Assembly: GCA_905480195.1 (NCBI GenBank)
Contig: CAJQPN010000066.1
Coordinates: forward strand, 1-35,628
Length of the DNA stretch: 35,628 nt
DNA from: an uncultured Acidimicrobiales bacterium
Lineage (GTDB): Bacteria > Actinomycetota > Acidimicrobiia > Acidimicrobiales > Aldehydirespiratoraceae
Direction of reading: 5' to 3'
The first letter of the stretch is position 1, and each line of letters begins with the position of its first letter. The translations under genes were made by a program, and so were the position numbers. This document shows, one piece after another, positions 1 to 10,673 of this stretch. The notes under the pieces were generated by a model. That model did no database searches and was not told where the DNA came from. It saw only the letters and a program-made list of their open reading frames with translations.

Positions 1-473
1 GCAGTGGTTGGGGTGGATGTGATGGTTTTCTTCGTTTGCCACACCGAGAAGTGAGAGATCTGCTTGCCTGCACACAGGTCTCGAATGGTGCCAGATTCCA
101 GTCTGACAATGCTCTCGTCGCCGGTGACACTCACCGGCCCGCAATTATCGTTGACCCCGGAGCCAGCCTTCGCGCAGTACTCGATGTAGTAACCGTCATC
201 GGCTTCCTCAGGTCCCCAACTGGCGAGCTCGTTGCCGCTTATGTGTTCGCCCGGACACGTTTTCGTAAGATCGTTGTCGCCGCCGCCGCCGCCGCCATTG
301 TTGTCGCCGCCGTTGCCGTTGTTGCCGGAGTTGCCGTTGCCGTTGTTGCTGCTGCTTACCGGCTTACCGTTCTCATGTTCGCCGTGCCCAGCACCGGCAG
401 GCGAGATTAGAGACATCATGAGTGCGGTGGCTGCAGCCACTGCGAAGATTGTACGAACGGCGTTCTTGGACAC
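1..473 (-). CDS. secreted Gly/Asn-rich protein, 3' end cut by the window edge
   Basis: This frame runs off the left edge, so only the first 157 or so residues are visible. The start is a GTG with a clear AGGAG seven bases upstream. Residues 1-28 look like a Sec signal peptide: basic start MSKNAVR, hydrophobic core, then an Ala/Gly cleavage region ending near PAGAG. Residues about 37-65 are a low-complexity linker of Asn, Gly, Ser and Asp, followed by a more ordinary segment with spaced cysteines (TKTCPGE, EYCAK, DNCGP, RDLCAG) that could form disulphides outside the cell. I do not recognise the family. The neighbour upstream is clpB on the same strand, 241 bases away. I am confident that it is a secreted protein, but its function is unknown and anchoring signals could lie beyond the edge. 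Confidence 0.75.
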   Translation of the reverse strand, partial: MSKNAVRTIFAVAAATALMMSLISPAGAGHGEHENGKPVSSSNNGNGNSGNNGNGGDNNGGGGGGDNDLTKTCPGEHISGNELASWGPEEADDGYYIEYCAKAGSGVNDNCGPVSVTGDESIVRLESGTIRDLCAGKQISHFSVWQTKKTITSTPTT

Positions 474-597
474 GAAACCACTCCTGGGATATGAGAACCG
501 CAGATCGGCGGATTGGGAGGGGTCGGTTTCGCTCTCAGCTCTTCGTGGACCAAAGCGACCAATACAGCCCACGAGTCAAAGCTTCCCCGCTCTCCGA

Positions 598-627
598 AGA
601 ATACCAGGCTTTGGATCGATTGCGCAA
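598..627 (-). promoter_or_regulatory. candidate promoter of the secreted-protein gene
   Basis: A -35-like TTGCGC (622-627) and a -10-like TATTCT (598-603) are separated by 18 bases on the minus strand. This would give a 5' leader of roughly 115 bases before the GTG at 473. The rest of 474-714 holds no gene I can support. It is a motif match only. Confidence 0.35.
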
Positions 628-714
628 GCTTTTTCGCCACCCTCTGTCACATTCCGGCCGCAAGGAGTGAGAAACTCAATCGCTCTTGAGCGCAGCTGCT
701 CCTCGCTATCGGCC

Positions 715-3264
<2,550 letters not shown>

Positions 3265-3288
3265 GGATGGAAGACCTCCTTGCCTACC

Positions 3289-3325
3289 AGTCTACGGATG
3301 AAAACTTGAGTGCAATAGACTCAAC
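3289..3325 (-). promoter_or_regulatory. HAIR operator (HspR site) and promoter of clpB
   Basis: Positions 3305-3325 read CTTGAGT-N7-ACTCAAC, matching the HspR-associated inverted repeat consensus CTTGAGT-N7-ACTCAAG at 13 of 14 arm positions. On the minus strand a -10-like TAGACT (3289-3294) follows, which places the repeat across the -35 region, as expected for repression. The predicted leader is about 18 bases and contains the clpB Shine-Dalgarno (CCTCCT on the plus strand, 3275-3280). Confidence 0.88.
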
Positions 3326-3393
3326 TTTGTTCCAGCCTGTTCTATTCCCGCGATCGCCCGCCATCAAAAGGTCGACGCTACGGTCAGACCCGC

Positions 3394-4497
3394 ATGAAAG
3401 TGTTGATCGACGCCGTACACCCGGCCGACGTTTGGACGCTGGGCGCAATAGAGGACCGTCTTCTCGCGAACGGAGAGGAGACACTCTGGATCTCGCGACC
3501 TGAGAAGGACTCCGTCGTCGAACTGATCGAAGCCCGCGGCCGTCCACAGGTAAAGGGTCCCAAGGCCGGCACATCGAGGACCTCGCTCGCGTACGAGTTG
3601 GTCGCTCGCGATTGGCGGGTGTGGCGCACCGTGCGGACGTTCAAGCCCGCCGTGATCCTCACCCGCTCCCCCGCAGGCGTGCACATCGGGCGCCTCACGA
3701 GAACACCAGTCCTGTACGACACCGACGACGGCCACGTCGCAGGCTTGCTCTATTCCATCGCCGGACCGTTCGCCGACATCATCACAACTCCCACCGCCAC
3801 CGAAAAGACCTACGGCAAGCCACACCGGAAATACCAGGGCTACAAAGAGCTCTTCTACCTCCACCCGAACCGCTTCGAGCCCGACCCTGGCGTCCGCAAC
3901 GAACTCGGCCTCAACCCCGACGAACGGTTCAGCGTTCTCCGGCTCACCGGTTTCACGGCAAGTCACGATACGAGCGAAGCCGGAATGAACCGTCAACAAA
4001 TCGACCGCGTCATCGATCGGCTGTCGACCATCGGCCGGGTCCTGATCTCGTCAGAGCAGGATCTGCCACCCTCGCTTCGCGAACTCCGGATCCCGTCACC
4101 GGTAGAGCGCTTCCACCACGTACTCGCGGCCGCCGAACTGGTCGTTGGCGACAGCCAGTCGGTCTGCTCAGAGGCGGGCGTGGTCGGAACCCCGTCGCTT
4201 CGCTTCAACACCTGGGCCGGGCGCCATCCCTACCAGGTCGAACTCGAGGAACGCTGGGGCCTGACAAAAGCGTTCCACCTCGACGACGAGCCCAAGTTCT
4301 ACGCCGAGCTCGACCGCCTGCTCGACGACCTGCCCGCCGCCCATGCGCGCCACGCCAAAGGGCTCGCCCGAATGCTCGAATGGGCATGCGACCCGGTTGA
4401 TGACCTCACGGCGTGGACCTACGAGCTTGCCGCGCAAGCGATGCGTGGGCCGGACTGCGTGATTGCCGCAGAAGGAGGGCTCAGCGGCCTTTTCTGA
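3394..4497 (+). CDS. DUF354-family predicted glycosyltransferase
   Basis: The 367-residue product looks like the DUF354 (COG1817) family, predicted GT-B-fold sugar transferases related to UDP-N-acetylglucosamine 2-epimerase/MurG-like enzymes. Visible features are the N-terminal MKVLIDAVHPADV, which fits the first strand and loop of an N-terminal Rossmann domain, a central YDTDDGHVAGL segment, and a C-terminal half with VVGDSQSVCSEAGVVGTPSLR, resembling the donor-binding loop in this family. No signal peptide or membrane segment is seen, so it is probably cytosolic. There is no Shine-Dalgarno; a TACGGT hexamer lies nine bases before the ATG. The gene sits alone on the plus strand between clpB and hspR and ends three bases from the hspR stop. 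Donor and acceptor are unknown. The family call is fairly secure, the activity is inferred. Confidence 0.75.
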   Translation: MKVLIDAVHPADVWTLGAIEDRLLANGEETLWISRPEKDSVVELIEARGRPQVKGPKAGTSRTSLAYELVARDWRVWRTVRTFKPAVILTRSPAGVHIGRLTRTPVLYDTDDGHVAGLLYSIAGPFADIITTPTATEKTYGKPHRKYQGYKELFYLHPNRFEPDPGVRNELGLNPDERFSVLRLTGFTASHDTSEAGMNRQQIDRVIDRLSTIGRVLISSEQDLPPSLRELRIPSPVERFHHVLAAAELVVGDSQSVCSEAGVVGTPSLRFNTWAGRHPYQVELEERWGLTKAFHLDDEPKFYAELDRLLDDLPAAHARHAKGLARMLEWACDPVDDLTAWTYELAAQAMRGPDCVIAAEGGLSGLF

Positions 4498-4500
4498 GAC

Positions 4501-4878
4501 TCACTTGGTGCGGCGGTAGATCGTGACGCTCTGATGGAGCGGCACGAGATCGCGTCGGTGCGCGCGATGAGCCTCTTCGACTGCGGACACCGCAGATCGC
4601 TCAGCTTCGGCAAGCTGGCCTTCGAGCTCGGCGACCCGAGCTTCGAGGTTGAGCACGCGCTTGACGCCTGCGAGGTTCAGGCCCTCGTTGGTGAGCTCTT
4701 GGATACGGCTGAGCAGGGCGATGTCGGCATCGCTGTATCGTCGGCTTCCACCACCGGTACGTGCCGGATCGACCAGACCCTTGCGCTCGTAGATTCGCAA
4801 CGTCTGGGGATGCATGCCGGCAAGTTCGGCAGCAACACTGATCACGTAGACCGCTCGGGTGAATCGCTCGTCGTTCAT
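4501..4878 (-). CDS. hspR: heat-shock repressor HspR (MerR family)
   Basis: HspR binds HAIR operators and represses dnaK and clpB, usually with DnaK as co-repressor. The 125-residue product has a MerR winged helix at about 11-79 (VISVAAELAGMHPQTLRIYE, then KGLVDPARTGGGSRRYSD), followed by an alpha-helical region rich in Glu/Ala (about 80-105) that would form a short coiled coil. The ATG at 4878 has GAGAGGAG upstream. The frame is open further upstream, but that extension lies inside dnaJ and is not plausible. It starts 14 bases after the dnaJ stop, so it is the last gene of dnaK-grpE-dnaJ-hspR, the classic actinobacterial order. Two HAIR sites in this window make a complete feedback loop visible. 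Very secure. Confidence 0.96.
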   Translation of the reverse strand: MNDERFTRAVYVISVAAELAGMHPQTLRIYERKGLVDPARTGGGSRRYSDADIALLSRIQELTNEGLNLAGVKRVLNLEARVAELEGQLAEAERSAVSAVEEAHRAHRRDLVPLHQSVTIYRRTK

Positions 4879-4892
4879 GACATCTCCTCTCG

Positions 4893-6011
4893 TCAGACTT
4901 CCAGATGAGAGCGGGGCGAACCAGGCGATGCGGCGGCAAAGCTCTCGACCGCCGCTCGTTGCTCGTCGGACAAATGATCGGGAATGAGCACGGTCGCAGT
5001 GACGAGAAGGTCCCCGGCATCGCCGCCTTTGCCGCGCAACCGGAACGTACGCCCCGACGCTGTGCCCGCTGGGATCCGCATCTTGACCATCTCGCCGCCC
5101 AGTGTCGGGACGCTGATGTCGGCCCCCAACACCGCCTCGGGAATGGTTATCGGTACCTCGAGCGTGAGATCGCGACCCTGACGGCCGAAGAGGGTGTGGT
5201 CCTTGACCCGGACCTTGACGAACAGATCCCCGGGAGGGCCGCCGTACCGACCGGGCCCACCGCGACCCTTGAGACGGATCTTCTGACCCGTCTTCACGCC
5301 GGCAGGAATACGCACCTTGACATCGCGGGGTCGAACCTCGCCACCACTCCCCCGACAGGTTGGGCACGGATCGGTAATCAACGAGCCGCGACCGCCGCAC
5401 TGGCCGCACGGGCGGCTCATCGAAAAGAAGCCCTGGTTGTCGTTCTGCATGCCGGACCCATCGCACGCACCGCACCTCGTGGGCGCGGAGCCGGGTGCGG
5501 AGCCGGCGCCATTGCACGTCGAGCACGTCGCCTCGGAGGTGAGGTGGATCTCCGTCTCGATGCCGTTGACCGCATCAGCGAAGTCGAGTGAGAGCTCGGT
5601 CTCGAGGTCGGCGCCCTGCTGCGCCCGAGATGTCTGCTGCTGGCGACCGCCGGCACGGCCACCTCCGCTGCGCCCGAACAGACCACCGAGAAGATCACCG
5701 ATGTCGTCGAAGCCGACGTTGAAGCTTCCACCACCCGGTCCGCCACCACCGAACATGGCACTCGTTGGGCCCATGCGACGCACGTCGTCGTACGACTTGC
5801 GTTTCTCCTCGTCGCCGACGACGTCGTAGGCCGCCGACACCTCCTTGAATCGCTCCTCCGCGACAGAGTCACCGGGGTTCGCGTCAGGGTGCAGCTCGCG
5901 GGCAAGCTTTCGATACGCCTTGGTGATCTCCTTACCAGAGGCGCTCTCTGCAACCCCGAGCACCTTGTAGTAGTCCTTCTCGAACCACTCGCGCTGCGGC
6001 TCGGTCATCAC
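4893..6011 (-). CDS. dnaJ: chaperone DnaJ, type I
   Basis: DnaJ delivers substrates to DnaK and stimulates its ATPase through the J domain. This 372-residue protein has all type I parts: J domain (about 10-75) with the essential HPD in ELHPDAN, a Gly/Phe-rich stretch (GGGGPGGGSFNVGFDD), four zinc-binding repeats (CSTCNGAG, CGACDGSG, CGQCGGRG, CPTCRGSG) giving two zinc centres, and C-terminal beta domains. The frame opens with two adjacent ATG codons; GGAGTAGGTG just upstream can serve either. The gene is 52 bases after grpE and 14 before hspR in the HspR-controlled operon. The linker between the G/F region and the zinc fingers is Arg/Gln-rich. Secure. Confidence 0.97.
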   Translation of the reverse strand: MMTEPQREWFEKDYYKVLGVAESASGKEITKAYRKLARELHPDANPGDSVAEERFKEVSAAYDVVGDEEKRKSYDDVRRMGPTSAMFGGGGPGGGSFNVGFDDIGDLLGGLFGRSGGGRAGGRQQQTSRAQQGADLETELSLDFADAVNGIETEIHLTSEATCSTCNGAGSAPGSAPTRCGACDGSGMQNDNQGFFSMSRPCGQCGGRGSLITDPCPTCRGSGGEVRPRDVKVRIPAGVKTGQKIRLKGRGGPGRYGGPPGDLFVKVRVKDHTLFGRQGRDLTLEVPITIPEAVLGADISVPTLGGEMVKMRIPAGTASGRTFRLRGKGGDAGDLLVTATVLIPDHLSDEQRAAVESFAAASPGSPRSHLEV

Positions 6012-6063
6012 CTACTCCCGGCGTCCGCCTGAACTGCGCAAGGGCTCTCGGGCCTGATCGCCA

Positions 6064-6620
6064 TCAGCCCCTCACTTTCACCATTGCGGCTCGCAGCACC
6101 CTGCCGTTCCAGGCGTAGCCGGTTCGCAGCACCTGAGCCACGACCGGGACAGCGTCATCGTCCTCACCCGGCTCACTCATCGCCGCTTCGTGAAGGTTGG
6201 GATCAAACGGGGCGTCAACATCAGCGATCACCTGCAACCCGGCCCGCTCGAGCTCGCCTCGCAGTTGTGCGGCGATGGGCTCGACGCCATCCACACCCTG
6301 CAACTCTGCGGCCTCACATGCGTCGAGCACCGGCAGCAGCGCCTCGGCAACACGAGACCCAGCCTGGGCCGCAACATCAATGTTTCGCTTCTCGGTCTGC
6401 TTCTTGAAATTGGCGAACTCCGCCGATGTCCGCTGCCAGCGGTCGAGGTAGTCGTCGCGCTCAGCGGTAGTGGCCTCCAGGGTAGCGACCAACTCTTCAA
6501 CGGTCAGGGCCTGCTCCTCGCCGACATCCACCGAGTCGGCGTCGCTCCCGGCCGACTCCGACGAATCGACCGGGACTGTTTGCTCAGTGAGCGGCGACTG
6601 CTCGTCCGGAGAGTCGGTGG

Positions 6621-6624
<4 letters not shown>
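6064..6624 (-). CDS. grpE: nucleotide exchange factor GrpE
   Basis: GrpE releases ADP from DnaK to reset the chaperone cycle. The 186-residue product has an acidic, disordered N-terminus (about 1-40), a long helix for dimerisation (about 41-95, including [16 protein letters not shown], the family signature region), and a C-terminal beta domain with [10 protein letters not shown] and [16 protein letters not shown], both typical of GrpE. It starts at a GTG that overlaps the dnaK stop as GTGA, implying translational coupling so that exchange factor follows DnaK levels. It shares the HAIR-controlled promoter upstream of dnaK. Secure. Confidence 0.97.
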
Positions 6625-8453
<1,829 letters not shown>

Positions 8454-8565
8454 GGTTTTCGCTTCTTTCACTTGGACGGCGACGCCAATCAGCGGGGCCG
8501 CATATCGGGGGATTCAGACTGGAGAACCCGACGATACGAGGAAACATTCCCATTTACACCGAAAA

Positions 8566-8586
8566 CTTGAGTGTAATCATGTCAAG
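8566..8586 (-). promoter_or_regulatory. HAIR operator (HspR site) of the dnaK operon
   Basis: The plus strand reads CTTGAGT-N7-TGTCAAG: one perfect arm and one arm with two mismatches to the HAIR consensus. On the minus strand the altered arm is CTTGACA, which contains a perfect TTGACA -35 hexamer. The 25 minus-strand bases from TTGA to TTTTC align with the clpB site with five differences, including a shared block CACTCAAGTTTTC. A recognisable -10 is weak (TAAATG near 8551-8556). Confidence 0.85.
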
Positions 8587-8603
8587 TTTTCTGGGTGGCC
8601 GTT

Positions 8604-8637
8604 CTGGTGTGCGCCGGACGACACCGGCGCACACCAG
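8604..8637 (-). terminator. perfect GC-rich hairpin after the ammonium transporter gene
   Basis: CTGGTGTGCGCCGG (8604-8617) and its exact complement (8624-8637) form a 14-bp stem with a 6-base loop ACGACA. It begins eight bases beyond the transporter stop on the minus strand and separates that gene from the dnaK promoter. No T-run follows, as is common for terminators in high-GC actinobacteria. Confidence 0.75.
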
Positions 8638-8645
8638 CCAGGGGG

Positions 8646-9965
8646 TCAGCTTTCAAGTCCGTAACCGGCAGAGCCGTGCTCGGCGACGTCGAGGCCCATG
8701 ACCTCCTCCTCTTCGTCAACCCGCAGACCGAGTGTGGACCTCAGCACACCGAAGAGCATGAACGACGTGACACCGACCCAGGCAACGACGATCGCCACCA
8801 TGACGAACTGCATCGCCAGCTGATCGAGACCGCCACCGTAGATCAGGCCCGCATCCTCACGACCGAGGAACGCGTCGTCGTACTTTGCGAACAGACCGAT
8901 CGCCAACGTGCCCCAGATGCCGCACACACCGTGGACGGAGATCGCACCAACCGGGTCGTCGATCTTGATCGAGTCGAAAGCCAACACGGCGAACACGACG
9001 ATCACGCCGCCGATCAATCCAATCACGAATGCCCAGAATGGCGTGACTGTGCCGACCGGGGCGGTGATCGACACGAGACCGGCAAGGGCGCCGTTCCCCG
9101 CCATCGCAACGTCGGCCTTGCCCGTCTTGGCCCAGATGATGGTGGTGGCACCGAGCACACCGGCCGCAGCGGCCAGGAGCGTATTCATCGCCAAGAACGA
9201 GAGATAGACGTCAGCGGCGAGTTCCGAGCCGGCGTTGAAGCCAAACCAGCCGAACCAGAGGATCAAGACACCAACCACGGCGTAGCCGATGTTGTGCCCG
9301 GGGATGGCCCGGGGTGTGCCGTCGGGGCCGTACTTGCCCAGGCGTGGGCCGATCATCTTCGCCCCGACGACCGCTGCGACAGCGCCCGTGAGATGCACGA
9401 TCGTCGAGCCTGCAAAATCGGAGTACACCGCGTCGCCGATCGACATCTGAGCGATCCAGCCGCCGCCCCACGTCCAATGCACCACGACTGGATAGATCAC
9501 GGCGGTCATGACCGCAGCGAATACCAGGTAGGTCGTGAACTTCGTTCGCTCGGCCATAGCCCCCGAGGCGATCGTCACCGCCGTGGCGGCGAAGACAACT
9601 TGGAAGAAAAAGTTCGTCGCCGGGGTCAGACCAGCCGACAAGTCGAACAGTACGTCAGGGTCGGCGGAATCCTGGAAGAACAAATCGCCGAAGCCGCCGA
9701 GCCACTTGCTGCCTCCGCTGCCGTAAGCGATCGTGTAGCCGACGATGAAAAACATGGTCACGCCGATCGCCATGTCGGCGAGGTTCTTGGCCATGATGTT
9801 CGCCAGGTTCTTGGCCCGCGTCAGGCCTGCCTCGACGAAGGCGAACCCAGCCTGCATCAAGAACACAAGACAGCCGGCGATGACCAACCAGAGGTTGTCC
9901 ATCACCGCCTGAAGCGTTTCCGGTGCCGCCCCCTGGGCGACGTTGGCAAAGAAAGCGGTCGGCAC
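8646..9965 (-). CDS. amt: ammonium transporter, Amt family
   Basis: Amt proteins are trimeric membrane channels that import ammonium at low concentration. The product has about eleven hydrophobic segments and the two pore histidines: H191 in DFAGSTIVHLTGA and H345 in SVHGVCGIWG; AMAERTKF and GFNAGSEL are also typical. I chose GTG at 9965 (439 aa) because GAAAAGGAG lies six bases before it; another GTG nine codons upstream has only a poor ribosome site. The C-terminal tail is cytosolic and acidic (VDEEEEVMGLDVAEHG), the region that contacts PII proteins in relatives, but no glnK gene lies next to it. An OmpR-type regulator gene ends 89 bases upstream on the same strand, and a GlnR-box-like motif sits between, suggesting nitrogen control. 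Function is secure. Confidence 0.95.
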   Translation of the reverse strand: MPTAFFANVAQGAAPETLQAVMDNLWLVIAGCLVFLMQAGFAFVEAGLTRAKNLANIMAKNLADMAIGVTMFFIVGYTIAYGSGGSKWLGGFGDLFFQDSADPDVLFDLSAGLTPATNFFFQVVFAATAVTIASGAMAERTKFTTYLVFAAVMTAVIYPVVVHWTWGGGWIAQMSIGDAVYSDFAGSTIVHLTGAVAAVVGAKMIGPRLGKYGPDGTPRAIPGHNIGYAVVGVLILWFGWFGFNAGSELAADVYLSFLAMNTLLAAAAGVLGATTIIWAKTGKADVAMAGNGALAGLVSITAPVGTVTPFWAFVIGLIGGVIVVFAVLAFDSIKIDDPVGAISVHGVCGIWGTLAIGLFAKYDDAFLGREDAGLIYGGGLDQLAMQFVMVAIVVAWVGVTSFMLFGVLRSTLGLRVDEEEEVMGLDVAEHGSAGYGLES

Positions 9966-9971
9966 GTTGGG

Positions 9972-9980
9972 CTCCTTTTC
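9972..9980 (-). promoter_or_regulatory. Shine-Dalgarno that decides the amt start
   Basis: GAAAAGGAG on the minus strand, six bases before the GTG at 9965. It lies inside the frame of the longer alternative start at 9992, which lacks a comparable site. Confidence 0.7.
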
Positions 9981-10030
9981 AGCGGTATTCACCGCTCTTC
10001 AGCGTTACGTTCCGAACGGTATGGAGCCCA

Positions 10031-10058
10031 GTTTTCGCCTTCGTTTGCGCAGTGTTAC
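10031..10058 (-). promoter_or_regulatory. GlnR-box-like motif upstream of amt
   Basis: The minus strand reads GTAAC-N6-CAAAC-N6-GAAAAC, close to the actinobacterial GlnR pattern GTNAC-N6-GAAAC. It overlaps the stop codon of the upstream regulator gene and lies 66 to 93 bases before the amt start. It is a pattern match only; the second half-site is 4 of 5. Confidence 0.45.
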
Positions 10059-10591
10059 TCGTTTGCGGCCACTTGCTGACTTCTTGCTGACAGCGAGTCG
10101 AGCAGGTAGCCCCGGCCCCGGACCGTCGTGACCCCGAGGTCGAGTTCACCCAACCGCCGCCGCAAGCGAGAGATGTGCACGTCGAGCGTATTACGTGGTG
10201 GGCGCTCGTCCGGCCACACCACGTCCATCAGATCATGGCGGCTAACGACCACTCCAAAACGAGCGATCAACGCGTCAACAAGCCGGTGCTCCACTGGCGA
10301 AAGCACCACCGACAGACCTGCATGGCGCAGCACTCCCTCGGGCGACAGTTGCGGAACGGCCTTGCCGCGAGCCCGCCCGGCGAGCGTGTCGACCCGTATA
10401 CGAACATCGGACTGATCAGCAGGCAGGCGCACCCAGTCCTCCAATTCATCCGGTGGAACCGGAGGTGCCGCATCACCATCAACCACCACCAATCGAGGGA
10501 CACCCGCCGCCCGCAGTTCGTCGAGCTGTGCCTTTGCTGCTGGCCATCGGATCAGTCGAACATCCATTTCGGCACCGTAGGGATCGAGCAT
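10055..10591 (-). CDS. OmpR-type winged-helix regulator with shortened pseudo-receiver, GlnR-like
   Basis: The C-terminal half (about 90-167) is an OmpR/PhoB winged helix: LSVVLSPVEHRLVDALI, then VVSRHDLMDVVWPDERP, and the recognition-helix/wing region TLDVHISRLRRRLGEL with GRGYLLD. The N-terminal half (about 1-75) is too short for a full receiver and retains only scattered elements such as LVVVDGDA, so phosphorelay control is doubtful. GlnR, the nitrogen regulator of actinomycetes, is an orphan OmpR-type protein with an atypical receiver, and this gene directly precedes amt on the same strand; hence the GlnR-like guess. The start at 10591 has AAAGGA very close to the ATG; a second ATG eight codons in (MDVRLIRW) is possible. 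DNA-binding class is secure, the regulon is inference. Confidence 0.8.
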   Translation of the reverse strand: MLDPYGAEMDVRLIRWPAAKAQLDELRAAGVPRLVVVDGDAAPPVPPDELEDWVRLPADQSDVRIRVDTLAGRARGKAVPQLSPEGVLRHAGLSVVLSPVEHRLVDALIARFGVVVSRHDLMDVVWPDERPPRNTLDVHISRLRRRLGELDLGVTTVRGRGYLLDSLSARSQQVAANE

Positions 10592-10673
10592 TTCCTTTCT
10601 GTTTCGGGAACGTGAAGCACGACCTCGCCTGATTGCGCGGTGATCCGAGTGGGAGGACTAGATTCCAAACGTC

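Noticed and set aside
277-350. GCC/GTT-type short repeats that look like a microsatellite
   Set aside because: They are the codons of the Asn/Gly linker in the secreted protein and are imperfect in period.
675-690. CTCAA-N6-TTGAG inverted repeat downstream of clpB, resembling HAIR
   Set aside because: The half-sites are in the opposite order to HAIR (CTTGAGT...ACTCAAG), and the position is after the gene. At best a weak hairpin.
4879-5526. Extended version of HspR reaching back into dnaJ
   Set aside because: The extra residues overlap the dnaJ coding region in another frame; the internal ATG at 4878 has a good ribosome site and gives the family length.
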